This document shows positions 8,803 through 18,078 of a DNA stretch of 64,000 nucleotides, piece by piece. The position numbers and the translations under genes were made by a program. The notes under the pieces were generated by a model that saw nothing but the letters and a program-made list of their open reading frames with translations, was not told the origin of the DNA and ran no database searches. The stretch is from Christensenellaceae bacterium (GTDB lineage: Bacteria > Bacillota > Clostridia > Christensenellales > CAG-138), in contig JAFLSU010000006.1 in NCBI GenBank assembly GCA_022510765.1, forward strand, positions 1 to 64,000, read 5' to 3'. Within the stretch, counting starts at the first letter, position 1, and every line of letters begins with the position of its first letter.

Positions 8803-9034
8803 CCCAAAGTATATTCCACAGTGGAATTAGGGATGAAATTTAGCGCGTGAAGGAAAATGCGGTAAAATTTAGTCTGAGAAATTCTTTCTCGGACTTTGTT
8901 TCTTGCACCATTATTCCGTTAAATACCAGCTTTCACTCCCTTCATTCCCGTTTTATGTCACCATTCTCACACTAAATTCTTCTTATTATTTACATTAAAT
9001 TCCACAGCGCTTCCACTGTGGAATTTACTTTGGG
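8803..9034. mobile_element. 232-bp MITE with 24-bp terminal inverted repeats, related to the ISL3 element
   Basis: The left end 8803-8826 and the reverse complement of the right end 9011-9034 match at 23 of 24 positions (CCCAAAGTA..TTCCACAGTGGAA). Subterminal sequence is also partly inverted (ATTTAGTCTGAGAA against ATTTAGTGTGAGAA). The element has no coding capacity. Its left 65 bases resemble the region upstream of the ISL3-type transposase pseudogene at 408-475, so that family may have moved it. The right end contains a perfect 11-bp hairpin (8997-9007 with 9016-9026). No convincing target-site duplication was found. Confidence 0.75.
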
Positions 9035-9141
9035 AATTCATGGATATTAATTGTGACCTGTTCTCGCATCGCCATCGGCATTATTGAGCGGATGAAAACG
9101 CCTCTCGAACACGGAAGCTCGTCCGTAAAAAAATACCAAGC

Positions 9142-10410
9142 TTACTCGATGAAATCAAACTCCCATTCGCCCATGCGCACAATGCTGTCCTCGTTCGCTC
9201 CCTTTTCGCGCAAAGCTTTGATAATACCTTCCGTATCAAGAAATTTCTGAAATCTACGCATGGATTCCTCGTCAGCGGCATTGGTCGTATCGAGAATATA
9301 GTCGACAGTACCACCCGTGACGATGAATACATTATCATCTACAGCAATGTCGAATCCCCATTCGTACTGTGGCGCTTCATTTAGTTCTTCTTCATCGAAT
9401 TCGCGCGTGGATGGCAACTCCTTAAGCATTTCTACTATCCTGTCAAGCAGAGGCTCAAAGCCCTTTGTCGTCGCCGCTGATACTGGGAATATCTCGATGC
9501 CCGTTCCGTCCAGTTCCTCGCGTAGGAACTCCAAATAGTCCGCAGATCCGGTAATATCCATCTTGTTTGCAGCAACTATCTGCGGAAGATCCGCAAGCTT
9601 TTCGCTATAATTGGACAGCTCCATTCGTATCTGCTTATAGTCCTCTATTGGATCGCGTCCCTCGGAGCCTGATATGTCAAGCACATGCACAAGCATCCTC
9701 GTGCGTTCGATATGCCTTAGAAAATCATGTCCCAGCCCCGCGCCTTCGGATGCTCCTTCAATAAGGCCCGGAATATCGGCAATTACGAACGAGCTGTCGT
9801 AACGCTTGACTACCCCCAGATTCGGTGTCAGGGTCGTGAAGTGATAATTCGCGATTTTGGGCTTTGCGCTCGTGATAACAGATAGTATCGTAGATTTGCC
9901 TACGTTCGGCAACCCTATAAGACCTACATCCGCTATGGTCATCAGTTCAAGCTCGACCTCGTACTCGCGTGTTTTTTGCCCATTCTGGGCATACCGCGGC
10001 GCTTGTTTGGTCGGCGTTGCAAACTTTGCGTTGCCCTTGCCACCTCTGCCGCCGCGCAATACGGTGCGTTCACGCCCGGGTTTGTTCATATCGGCAATGA
10101 TCTTTCCGGACTCAATATCACGCACCCTCGTGCCGACCGGAACCCTTATAATAAGATCCTCGCCGCGTTTGCCGTACTGCATGTTGCCACGACCGTTTTC
10201 GCCGTTCTGCGCACGGAAAAAGCGCGAAAACTTGAAGTCGAGCAGGGTACTCATGTTCTCATCGGCAAGGAAAATCACACTGCCTCCCCTGCCCCCGTCG
10301 CCTCCGTCGGGTCCGCCATGCATGACGTATTTTTCTCTATGAAAGCTTGAGCAGCCGTTACCTCCGTTTCCGGCTTTGATAACGATTCTCGCTTTATCTA
10401 CAAACTGCAT
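9142..10410 (-). CDS. obg: GTPase ObgE/CgtA
   Basis: Essential GTPase of 422 residues acting in late 50S ribosome assembly and stress control. The N-terminal glycine-rich Obg fold (KAGNGGNGCSSFHRE, GGPDGGDGGRGG) is followed by a G domain with P-loop GLPNVGKST, switch region DIPGLIEGASEGAGLG, NKMD and SAATTKG. The C-terminal OCT domain runs over about residues 345-422 and ends WEFDFIE. The length is normal. It overlaps the 3' end of nth by 17 bases. The common rplU-rpmA-obg arrangement is not kept here: nth precedes obg. Confidence 0.97.
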   Translation of the reverse strand: MQFVDKARIVIKAGNGGNGCSSFHREKYVMHGGPDGGDGGRGGSVIFLADENMSTLLDFKFSRFFRAQNGENGRGNMQYGKRGEDLIIRVPVGTRVRDIESGKIIADMNKPGRERTVLRGGRGGKGNAKFATPTKQAPRYAQNGQKTREYEVELELMTIADVGLIGLPNVGKSTILSVITSAKPKIANYHFTTLTPNLGVVKRYDSSFVIADIPGLIEGASEGAGLGHDFLRHIERTRMLVHVLDISGSEGRDPIEDYKQIRMELSNYSEKLADLPQIVAANKMDITGSADYLEFLREELDGTGIEIFPVSAATTKGFEPLLDRIVEMLKELPSTREFDEEELNEAPQYEWGFDIAVDDNVFIVTGGTVDYILDTTNAADEESMRRFQKFLDTEGIIKALREKGANEDSIVRMGEWEFDFIE

Positions 10411-11053
10411 TATTGTTCTCCCTATAGTATTTACATAACTCGGTAAGCGTGCAAATGTCGCATTTCGGTCTTTGTGATGAGCAGACCCTTCTGCCGTGGA
10501 AAATCAGCCAATGGTGCGCGATCGACCATTGTTCCTCGGGTATATGCTCCATAAGCTGCTTCTCCGTAGCTTCAACAGTCGTTGCGTCGGCAAGACCTAT
10601 TCTGTTGCTTACTCGGAATACATGCGTATCCACGGCGATCGCTGGCACGCCGAATGCGTTTGACAGCACGACGTTTGCGGTCTTTCTTCCTACACCCGCA
10701 AGCGATTCAAGGCTCTCGCGATCGGAAGGCACGCTGCCACCGAATTTATTCACAATGTCTCGACAGGCCGAAAGTATGTTCTTCGCTTTAGTATTAAAGA
10801 ATCCGCAGGATTTAATGTAGGGCGCAAGTTCCTCTACGGTCATTTCCGCCATGCTTTCCGCATTGGGGTGATCGCGAAACAATGCCGGAGTGCACTTATT
10901 CACCTGCTTGTCCGTACATTGTGCAGATAATATGGTTGCGATCAGGAGTTCAAACGGATTGGAAAACGAAAGCTCCGGTCTTGCATCCGGGTGAGCGAAA
11001 TTTAATTTTGCAAGCACCTCACTCGTCCACAATCCATATTCTTGATCCGTCAC
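10394..11053 (-). CDS. nth: Endonuclease III (DNA glycosylase/AP lyase)
   Basis: Base-excision repair enzyme of 219 residues that removes oxidised pyrimidines. The helix-hairpin-helix LAGVGRKTANVV carries the catalytic Lys, and the catalytic Asp is in VDTHVFRVSNR. The C-terminal 4Fe-4S ligands have the classic spacing C-x6-C-x2-C-x5-C. I chose GTG 11053 because AAGGAG lies 10 bases upstream; an ATG at 11089 has no such site and overlaps a TATA-like stretch. It is co-transcribed with obg, which it overlaps. Confidence 0.95.
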   Translation of the reverse strand: MTDQEYGLWTSEVLAKLNFAHPDARPELSFSNPFELLIATILSAQCTDKQVNKCTPALFRDHPNAESMAEMTVEELAPYIKSCGFFNTKAKNILSACRDIVNKFGGSVPSDRESLESLAGVGRKTANVVLSNAFGVPAIAVDTHVFRVSNRIGLADATTVEATEKQLMEHIPEEQWSIAHHWLIFHGRRVCSSQRPKCDICTLTELCKYYRENNNAVCR

Positions 11054-11105
11054 TGCGATCACGCTCCTTTCATTAGTATAATGTAACATATTTTTTCGGG
11101 TTTGT

Positions 11106-11705
11106 CTATCTTCCGCCCATCATTTTAAGTATTTGCGACATATCTCCCCTTCCGCCCTTCATCATTCCTGGCATATTCATAAGCATCTGAAGCATCTGGA
11201 GTTGATTTCCGCCGTTCCGCCCCTGGAACGCTCCCATTCCCGGCATCTGCGGCAGCATACCCATCCCCGAACCAAAATTGCCTTGATTGCTCCCTTGATT
11301 ATTCATGTTATTACCCTGGTAGCTTTGGCTGCCATTGCTGCCATAATTGCCGATATTTCCATAGTTGCCATTACCGCCATGATTGCCATTGCTGCCATTA
11401 TTTCCATGGCCTCCGTTGCTGCCGTAGCTGCCGCTGTTTCCATTTGACCATCCATAGGTTTTTGACTGTTTCATAAGCGCTTCATGGTTTATTCCGAATC
11501 CTCCGCAGATTGAACGCAGCTCATTTGGTGCTACAAATGGTTCCATCGCGGCAAGGAAGGATTTAAGCTGTTCAACACCCTGCTCCTCTCTGATCCTTCT
11601 CGCAAGCAGAAGCGCGGGCGAAGTTTCATTATTCTGCTGTCTTCCCCCTTGTTGCCTATCGGTGGGCATCGCCTGACGTTGTCTCGTTGGTACTCTTTGC
11701 ATCAT
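11106..11705 (-). CDS. Unrecognised Gly/Asn/Met-rich low-complexity protein
   Basis: Protein of 199 residues with no family I recognise. Residues about 27-85 look foldable and helical (SPALLLARRIREEQGVEQ, then NELRSICGGFGINHEAL). The middle (about 86-145) is nearly pure Gly/Asn/Ser with repeated GSNG, GNHGGNGN and GNYG units, encoded by imperfect tandem repeats. The C-terminus is Met/Gly-rich (MLMNMPGMMKGGRG, ILKMMGGR). There is no signal peptide or membrane helix. It starts 116 bases from a divergent small gene and shares a palindromic intergenic region with it. The composition suggests a disordered, possibly condensate-forming or coat-like protein, but this is inference. Confidence 0.75.
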   Translation of the reverse strand: MMQRVPTRQRQAMPTDRQQGGRQQNNETSPALLLARRIREEQGVEQLKSFLAAMEPFVAPNELRSICGGFGINHEALMKQSKTYGWSNGNSGSYGSNGGHGNNGSNGNHGGNGNYGNIGNYGSNGSQSYQGNNMNNQGSNQGNFGSGMGMLPQMPGMGAFQGRNGGNQLQMLQMLMNMPGMMKGGRGDMSQILKMMGGR

Positions 11706-11745
11706 TCAGCACCTCCATTTCATCTCTTTATCAGTCTATTCACTA

Positions 11746-11796
11746 AACCGCGGTTAGGTGCATATTAATAGCACATAAGCGGTTCTGCCGAACCGC
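11746..11796. promoter_or_regulatory. Paired palindromes between divergent small genes (candidate operator)
   Basis: A 10-bp palindrome AACCGCGGTT (11746-11755) is followed 23 bases later by a perfect 7-bp inverted repeat GCGGTTC/GAACCGC with loop TGCC (11779-11796). Both share the CGGTT half-site. Their place between two divergent starts suits a regulator site or an RNA hairpin in the leader of the plus-strand gene. Confidence 0.35.
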
Positions 11797-11821
11797 GATC
11801 ATGCTTTGGGAGGAAAGTGCT

Positions 11822-12109
11822 ATGCCGAAAAGTATTAAGGATATGCGAAAACCTACGCAAGGGAAAACCTCTACCGATATGCCAAAGGTCACGCCCGAAC
11901 AGGAAAGGGACGTAGCCAATCTTATTAATCGCTACAGCGGGAAAAGCGATAATGAACTGATGAGTGAATTATTGCAGGTAACATCGCAGCAGAAACGAAA
12001 CGGTACCCTGGATACCGCTCAGATCGACGCGGCGGCAAACAGCATACTTCCGATGCTGAACGAAGAACAGGTCCGCAAACTGCAAAGCATATTGAATCAA
12101 ATACGCTGA
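11822..12109 (+). CDS. Small soluble protein of unknown function
   Basis: A 95-residue charged, mostly helical protein with no motif I recognise. ATG 11822 is preceded by GGGAGG at a normal distance; the frame is open from an ATG at 11801 that has no site. The C-terminal part repeats a helix pattern (ELMSELLQVTSQQKRNGT, then ILPMLNEEQVRKLQSILNQ). It is divergent from the Gly/Asn-rich gene and is followed by a bidirectional terminator. The pairing and shared intergenic palindromes suggest the two may be regulated together. Confidence 0.75.
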   Translation: MPKSIKDMRKPTQGKTSTDMPKVTPEQERDVANLINRYSGKSDNELMSELLQVTSQQKRNGTLDTAQIDAAANSILPMLNEEQVRKLQSILNQIR

Positions 12110-12166
12110 TTAGATTTTTCCATTGCCTTACGCATAGAAAATGCACGGACTTATGTATGTATAAAA

Positions 12167-12191
12167 GCCGCTCCGATCAACATCCGAGCGG
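12167..12191. terminator. Bidirectional terminator between convergent genes
   Basis: A perfect 7-bp stem GCCGCTC/GAGCGGC is flanked by TTTTAT on the minus-strand exit and by ATTGTTTC on the plus-strand exit. It lies between the small plus gene and the topoisomerase gene. Confidence 0.75.
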
Positions 12192-12215
12192 CATTGTTTC
12201 AATATTTATTAATCG

Positions 12216-14645
12216 TTATTTAGCTCTGATAATGCGGCAAACCGTATCGTCCATCAACACCATAACGATCGGCTGCCCCTTTCCCGTTCGAGACTCGATA
12301 CGGACTTCTTCGCTGTTAAAGGCGGTGCGTTCACCGCTCTTCTTAATCGCAATCAAATCCTCGGGTTCCTTTATGTGGACAACAGCAACTATTTTTGTTC
12401 CGTTTGAGCCGTTCTTTTTAAAGCCAAAGCATTGCAGTCCTTTGCCGTTGCGTCCCTGCAGATCATGGTCGAATACAAAACTGCGTTTCATGTATCCCCG
12501 ATCCGTCGCAGTAAGCAATTCGCCTTCATCGGAAAGATGCCCCGCATAGACCACGATGTCGCCATCGTCGAGCTTTATTCCCTTTACGCCGGAGCTGACG
12601 CGCCCCGTAACGGGTACGGAATCGGAGGCGAAGCGTATGCTCATGCCTTTTGATGTTATTAGTATAATGCTGTCCGCACTCGATCCATCCGAAACGTATT
12701 CGACCGATAGAAGTGCGTCATCCTCCTTCAGGTTGACGGCTGTGATTCGTTTTGTCTTGGTGACATATTCGGCGGCTTCGGTGCATTTTATGAGACCGTT
12801 CTTGGTGTAGAAGAACAGCTTCCCGCTGCCAAAATCCGAATCGAATGCTGCAAGTATCCCCTCATCCTTCTCCATCTCGATAATTGATGAGAGATTGGTG
12901 GGCTTTGCAGTTGGCTTGGTCTCGGGTAAATCATTTACTGATAGCGTAATGCAAGCGCCATGCGTGGTGAAAAGCCTGATGAATCTATCCGTAGACGTAT
13001 TGAATACGAAAATCGGCTGTTCCTGCTTCAAAAGCTCCTCTGTAACCGCCTTGGGCTGCAACCTTCGCAGCTTGTTATCGTTAAGCAGCAGTACGCACGC
13101 AGGTTCGGCAGCGAATTCCTCATCCGTATCAACTTCAATCGCGGCCTCCCCATCGATAAGCATTGTGCGCCTTGGAGAATCAAGCAAGTCGCGAAGCTCG
13201 GTTAGCTCATCAATGATCAGCTTATCAAGCTTATCCTTTGAAGCAAGTATTGCGTTAAGCCTTTTAATTTCCTTGGTTAGATTATTAAATTCTTTCTCAA
13301 TTTCAAGCTGTTCGAGATTCGTCAGTCTTTGAAGGCGCAGATCAAGTATCGCATCCGCTTGAATTGCTGTAAGGTCGAACCTCTCCATCAAGCCTTGCTT
13401 TGCTATCTTTGGAGTCTTTGACGCGCGAATGAGTGCGATGACTTCGTCAAGGTTGAGCAATGCAATAATCAAGCCCTGCAATACATGCGCTCGGCGCTCG
13501 GCCTGCTCCAGTTCGCACTTGCATCGCCTTGTGACAACCTGTTCCTGATGCCTGATGTAATGATCCAACAGCTCCGAAAGGCTAAGCGTTTTGGGTTTTC
13601 CGTCCGCAATGGCAACCATGATAACGCTGACGGTTTTTTGCAGGTCGGAATATTTAAACAGCGCGTTAAGCACCTTATTCGCATCAAAATCCTTCTTGAC
13701 CTCAATAACGGCTCTAATTCCGGTTCGGTCGGATTCATCCCTTATATCACTTATTCCGCTAAACAGTGTTTTTTTCTGTTGGACAAGCGAAAGTATCTTT
13801 TCAAGTGCGGCCGCTTTATTCACCTGGTATGGGAATTCCGTAATTACGATGTTCGTTTTTCCATTCTTAAGCTGCTCAAAATGCGTCTTTGCACGGTTTA
13901 TCAGCTTCCCCCTGCCGGTTTCGTAAGAACTTCTTATTTCATCGGAATTGATTAGATACCCGCCCGTCGGAAAATCCGGGCATGGAATTATCTTCATAAG
14001 CTCATCGAGCGAAATGTCGGGTTTTCTTAGCTTTGCAATGACGGCATCTATTGCCTCCACAGGATTATGCGGCGGTATGGAGGTCGTAAGACCGACGGCT
14101 ATGCCGTTTGAGCCATTTATCAATAGGTTTGGAAATCTGCCCGGGAGCAGCTCGGGTTCCTTAAGGGTATCGTCAAAGTTCAAAACGAATTTGACGGTAT
14201 CCTTATCTAAATCGCGCAGCAGCTGCATGGCGGCAGGCGTCATTCTCGCTTCGGTATAGCGCATTGCGGCTGCAGAATCCCCGTCCATGCTTCCAAAATT
14301 TCCATGCCCATCCACCAATGGTATGCGCATATTGAAATCCTGCGCCATACGAACCATCGCGTCATATACGGAGCTATCCCCATGGGGATGGAATTTTCCC
14401 AAGCAATCGCCGACAATACGCGCCGATTTACGATGAGGTTTATCGGGTGAAAGCCCCAGTTCGAGCATAGTATAAAGGATGCGGCGCTGAACCGGCTTTA
14501 AGCCATCCTCGACCCTCGGAAGTGCGCGTTCAAGGATGACATGCTCGGCATACGGAAGCATGGAGCTGTGCATGACATCGTCCATGCTCTGGATAATTAT
14601 TTGATTTTTGTGTGTAATTTCGGAAGGAACGATTTTTTTTGCCAT
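12216..14645 (-). CDS. Type IIA topoisomerase subunit A, ParC-like
   Basis: DNA-cleaving subunit of 809 residues. Tyr130 in [10 protein letters not shown] is the DNA-linking tyrosine. The quinolone-resistance region is [10 protein letters not shown], with Ser91 and Asp95 at the positions of E. coli GyrA Ser83 and Asp87, so the wild-type form is present. The opening ([23 protein letters not shown]) is like the ParC-type paralogue of clostridia. The C-terminal beta-propeller repeats are present, but I see no GyrA box of the QRRGGKG kind, which argues against a gyrase A. The partner ATPase subunit is not adjacent. The gene starts one base after rpe stops and may be transcribed with it. Confidence 0.9.
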   Translation of the reverse strand: MAKKIVPSEITHKNQIIIQSMDDVMHSSMLPYAEHVILERALPRVEDGLKPVQRRILYTMLELGLSPDKPHRKSARIVGDCLGKFHPHGDSSVYDAMVRMAQDFNMRIPLVDGHGNFGSMDGDSAAAMRYTEARMTPAAMQLLRDLDKDTVKFVLNFDDTLKEPELLPGRFPNLLINGSNGIAVGLTTSIPPHNPVEAIDAVIAKLRKPDISLDELMKIIPCPDFPTGGYLINSDEIRSSYETGRGKLINRAKTHFEQLKNGKTNIVITEFPYQVNKAAALEKILSLVQQKKTLFSGISDIRDESDRTGIRAVIEVKKDFDANKVLNALFKYSDLQKTVSVIMVAIADGKPKTLSLSELLDHYIRHQEQVVTRRCKCELEQAERRAHVLQGLIIALLNLDEVIALIRASKTPKIAKQGLMERFDLTAIQADAILDLRLQRLTNLEQLEIEKEFNNLTKEIKRLNAILASKDKLDKLIIDELTELRDLLDSPRRTMLIDGEAAIEVDTDEEFAAEPACVLLLNDNKLRRLQPKAVTEELLKQEQPIFVFNTSTDRFIRLFTTHGACITLSVNDLPETKPTAKPTNLSSIIEMEKDEGILAAFDSDFGSGKLFFYTKNGLIKCTEAAEYVTKTKRITAVNLKEDDALLSVEYVSDGSSADSIILITSKGMSIRFASDSVPVTGRVSSGVKGIKLDDGDIVVYAGHLSDEGELLTATDRGYMKRSFVFDHDLQGRNGKGLQCFGFKKNGSNGTKIVAVVHIKEPEDLIAIKKSGERTAFNSEEVRIESRTGKGQPIVMVLMDDTVCRIIRAK

Positions 14646-14646
14646 A

Positions 14647-15294
14647 TTAGCCCCTCAGAACAGCGATCATTTCTTTCGGATCCTGTGCGCTGAAAACGCT
14701 GTTGCCCGCCACAAGCACATTCGCTCCGTTTCTTCGGCAGATCTCCGCAGTAGTCGGGTTAACTCCGCCGTCGACCTCTATGTCTACGTTTTTCAAGCCC
14801 TTTTCGTCAAGCATTTTACGAATTATAGAAATCTTTTTTGCGGCCTCCGGAATGAATTTCTGTCCTCCGAACCCTGGGTTAACGGTCATTACAAGCACCA
14901 TGTCGCAGCATTCGAGCAGGTATTCTACACTGCATGGCGGCGTGGCAGGATTCAATGCGATCCCCGCTTTCATTCCGAGCGATCGAATGTGCTGCAATGT
15001 TCTGTGAGCATGCCTGTCCGCTTCGATATGGATAGTAACTATATCCGCACCCGCATCCTTAAACGCCGGAACCCATTGGTTGGGATTCTCGACCATCAGA
15101 TGAGCGTCAAAGACGAGATCGCTGTGCTTGCGCAAAGCCCTGCACATCTGCGCACCGAAAGTAATGCTCGGGACAAAGGCTCCATCCATTACATCGAGAT
15201 GAACATAGTCGGCTCCCCAATCCGCAAGCCTTTTAACGGCATCTCCCAGCGCGGCGAAATCCGCAGACAATATTGACGGTGCTATTTTAATCAT
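14647..15294 (-). CDS. rpe: Ribulose-phosphate 3-epimerase
   Basis: TIM-barrel enzyme of 215 residues interconverting ribulose-5-phosphate and xylulose-5-phosphate in the pentose phosphate pathway. The motifs are [30 protein letters not shown] (metal His and Asp), [20 protein letters not shown] and [11 protein letters not shown] 15294 has AGGAGG inside the end of rsgA and overlaps that gene by 8 bases; a longer frame to 15324 lacks a site. It follows rsgA, as in many Bacillota. Confidence 0.97.
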   Translation of the reverse strand: MIKIAPSILSADFAALGDAVKRLADWGADYVHLDVMDGAFVPSITFGAQMCRALRKHSDLVFDAHLMVENPNQWVPAFKDAGADIVTIHIEADRHAHRTLQHIRSLGMKAGIALNPATPPCSVEYLLECCDMVLVMTVNPGFGGQKFIPEAAKKISIIRKMLDEKGLKNVDIEVDGGVNPTTAEICRRNGANVLVAGNSVFSAQDPKEMIAVLRG

Positions 15295-16192
15295 ATCTAT
15301 GCCTCCTAATTTCAACAGCCTCATTCACAAGGCGAACGTATCTTGAATATCTTTCCTTATTAAAACCATTGCCAAGCAATTCCTGCTTAACGGCGCACCC
15401 GGGTTCGGTCACATGCAGACAGCCGTTAAAGCGGCATTCGCCTTTGTGACGGCGAAGCTCTGGGTAGTAATTCTTTATCTCCTCGGGTTCGACCTCGATG
15501 CTGTCCAAAAGGCTGAAGCCCGGCGTATCCAGCACCGCTCCACTCCCGTTCAAAGGGATCAGTTCCGCGTGACGGGTAGTATGCCTGCCGCGCTCGGTCT
15601 TTCTTGAAAGGTCGCCTACGGCAAGCTTGATGCCCGGTATAATCGCGTTGAGAAGCGACGACTTCCCAACTGCGGATTGCCCGGCTAAGCAGACGATCGA
15701 CCCTCTCAGCTCATTTTTTAATGCGTCCAGTCCATCTCCTGTCGCCGCTGAAACCTTATATATCGGATAATCGGTGAGCCTGTACTCATCCACGATCGCT
15801 TCGGATTCGTGATTTGGTGCGTCATCGCATTTATTGATTACGATTATCGGCATGATATGCAGCTTTTCGCAGCAGATAATGAGCTTATCCACCAGCAATA
15901 GATCCGCCGAAGGTCTGCTTGCCGAGATCACAATGAATAGTTTGTCGATGTTTGCTACGGCAGGTCTTACAAGCTCATTCCTCCTTGGAAGGATAGCGAT
16001 AAGATAACCGCTTTCTTCATCGTGATCAAACTCGACCCAATCGCCTATAACAGGCGTTTTTTGCTGCTTACGGAACAACCCTCGTGCTTTGCAAACATAA
16101 GTGTTCCCATCATCGGTCAGGACGGAATAAAAACCGCCTATGCCTTTTATGATAATGCCTTTATCGTTAATGCCTTTCAAACATGACCTCAC
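15287..16192 (-). CDS. rsgA: Ribosome small-subunit-dependent GTPase A
   Basis: Circularly permuted GTPase of 301 residues that checks late 30S subunit maturation. An N-terminal OB fold (about 1-65) is followed by the permuted G motifs: NKCD, then P-loop GQSAVGKSS, then DTPGFS. The C-terminal zinc knuckle has CRFNGCLHVTEPGC. The start is GTG 16192, overlapping the kinase stop as GTGA; the Shine-Dalgarno is weak (AAAAAG), so translation is probably coupled. Confidence 0.96.
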   Translation of the reverse strand: MRSCLKGINDKGIIIKGIGGFYSVLTDDGNTYVCKARGLFRKQQKTPVIGDWVEFDHDEESGYLIAILPRRNELVRPAVANIDKLFIVISASRPSADLLLVDKLIICCEKLHIMPIIVINKCDDAPNHESEAIVDEYRLTDYPIYKVSAATGDGLDALKNELRGSIVCLAGQSAVGKSSLLNAIIPGIKLAVGDLSRKTERGRHTTRHAELIPLNGSGAVLDTPGFSLLDSIEVEPEEIKNYYPELRRHKGECRFNGCLHVTEPGCAVKQELLGNGFNKERYSRYVRLVNEAVEIRRHRYD

Positions 16193-18078
16193 TTAATAAA
16201 TTCTTTTTCAAGGCGAGTTACTTCGATATTGTTTATGTAGATTATGCAGGTATAGGTTCCTTTCTCAACATAAGCCGCACGGAATTCAACAGCTCGTGTT
16301 CCCGCTTTAAGCTCCGTTTCGTACACGACAAATTCACCCATTTCGGTTTCAACCGCCACCACCATTTGTGAGGAATCAGCATCGACCACAAAGCTATGAG
16401 AAAAATCCGCATATGCGGCGTTATTCGCATCGAAGCAGATATATACATCCACATGCGTATTCGATGGAATCACCGGAATGCCCGCACTCGGGTTTTGTGA
16501 AACGACGGCTCCGTCTTTCGGCGTCTCGCCAAACAAGGCAAGCATCTCTTTACTTGCAAATTTGAACCTAATATCGGTAAAGCCATATATATTAAGAAGC
16601 TCCACTGCCTGCTGAGGACTCTTGAAGCGTGTAAGCTCGGGCATCGGGACCTGCGTCACGCCCTGCGTGCCGCTTATCGCAACATCGACGGTATCTCCTT
16701 TCACAGCAGCATCCCCGTCTCCGATCGATTGCCATATTATCGTACCCGGCGAAGCCTCGCTTTCCGCATACGACACCAATTCGATGTCGATATCCATATT
16801 TTCAAGCGCATATGAGGCTTGCTCCAACGTATAGCCGATAAGATTTATCATTGAGACCGTATCGCTTCCGCTGCTCAGAACCACGTCTATAACCGTCCCC
16901 TTTTCCTGCGTCGTGCCCGCATCGGGATTCTGGGAATAAACCGATCCCTCCGGCACCGAATCCGAGGCTATCGTACCCACTATCCTCATAAGAAAATCCC
17001 TGTTGTCGCAAAGCTCCTGAGCTTCTTCAACGGTTCGCCCATATAGATTTGGCACTCTTGACAAATTCTCCTTGTCCGTGTCCGCCATCATGTATTTGTA
17101 CCAGAAAGCAAAGATGCCAACTATTACTGCAACCAATAATGTAACGGGCAGTACAACATGCCACATCCTTGCAGTCCTTGGGCGGGTGGTTTCCGTATCT
17201 TTTATATTTAAAGCAGCCGTATCCTGTATATCATCGATTCTAACAAAATGCCTCTTGGGGTGCGCAAGTGCGCGAAGCAGGTCCGCACGCATCGCGGCGG
17301 CCGATTGGTAGCGTACACTCACATCCTTGGCCGTTGCTTTCACTATCACATCGCTCAATGCCGGCGGTATGGCCGAATCTATCTCATGCGGCGGTTCAAT
17401 ACTGTCATTGATATGCTTGAGAGCAATCTGTACGGAATTCTCCCCATCGAACGGAGGTCTTCCGGTCAGCATTTCAAACAGCATTATTCCTACTGAGTAC
17501 AGATCGCTCGTCCTTTCAACGGGTTCTCCCTTCGCTTGTTCCGGCGAGATATAGTGAACCGACCCAATGACGCTTGAGCCATCATATGTTCTGGTCGTAG
17601 CTTCTGCGGCCTTAGCTATACCGAAATCCGTGAGCTTTATGCTTTTATCAGTCGAAATCATTACGTTCTGAGGTTTGACATCGCGGTGGATAAATCCCGC
17701 GTTATGTGCACATTCGAGTGCATCCAGCACGCAACATGCTATTTTTACAGCCGCCTTCGGATTGATGGCACCATGCTCCCGTAAGGATTCCTTTAAAGTG
17801 CAGCCCTCAACATATTCAAGCACGATGTATCTTCGTCCTTCAAACGAGCCGAAATCATATGCGCCGACGATATTCTTGCATTTTAGTGAAAGCACGGTAT
17901 CCGCTTCACAATCGAATCGCCGTATATACTGAGGGTCTTCGCAGTATTCACTCTTTATTACCTTTATTGCAACGTAACGTTTTTCTTCAAGATCGTAAGC
18001 CTTATAGACCTCTGCCATTCCGCCGGAGCCCACTTCGCTTTCAATTCGGTATCTATCATTGACCACCGTACCCGTCAT
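16189..18078 (-). CDS. prkC: PASTA-domain Ser/Thr protein kinase (PrkC/PknB/Stk family)
   Basis: Membrane kinase of 629 residues sensing cell-wall fragments and controlling division, wall synthesis or spore germination. The kinase domain (about 1-275) has the glycine loop GSGGMAEVY, Lys39, the catalytic loop HRDVKPQN (Asp133) and DFG at 151. A transmembrane helix (about 308-330) leads to three extracellular PASTA repeats (about 340-545), each starting with a VPxL or MINLIGYT-like segment. A C-terminal beta-rich domain of about 80 residues follows. It overlaps the phosphatase gene by 4 bases, the usual kinase-phosphatase pairing. Confidence 0.96.
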   Translation of the reverse strand: MTGTVVNDRYRIESEVGSGGMAEVYKAYDLEEKRYVAIKVIKSEYCEDPQYIRRFDCEADTVLSLKCKNIVGAYDFGSFEGRRYIVLEYVEGCTLKESLREHGAINPKAAVKIACCVLDALECAHNAGFIHRDVKPQNVMISTDKSIKLTDFGIAKAAEATTRTYDGSSVIGSVHYISPEQAKGEPVERTSDLYSVGIMLFEMLTGRPPFDGENSVQIALKHINDSIEPPHEIDSAIPPALSDVIVKATAKDVSVRYQSAAAMRADLLRALAHPKRHFVRIDDIQDTAALNIKDTETTRPRTARMWHVVLPVTLLVAVIVGIFAFWYKYMMADTDKENLSRVPNLYGRTVEEAQELCDNRDFLMRIVGTIASDSVPEGSVYSQNPDAGTTQEKGTVIDVVLSSGSDTVSMINLIGYTLEQASYALENMDIDIELVSYAESEASPGTIIWQSIGDGDAAVKGDTVDVAISGTQGVTQVPMPELTRFKSPQQAVELLNIYGFTDIRFKFASKEMLALFGETPKDGAVVSQNPSAGIPVIPSNTHVDVYICFDANNAAYADFSHSFVVDADSSQMVVAVETEMGEFVVYETELKAGTRAVEFRAAYVEKGTYTCIIYINNIEVTRLEKEFIK

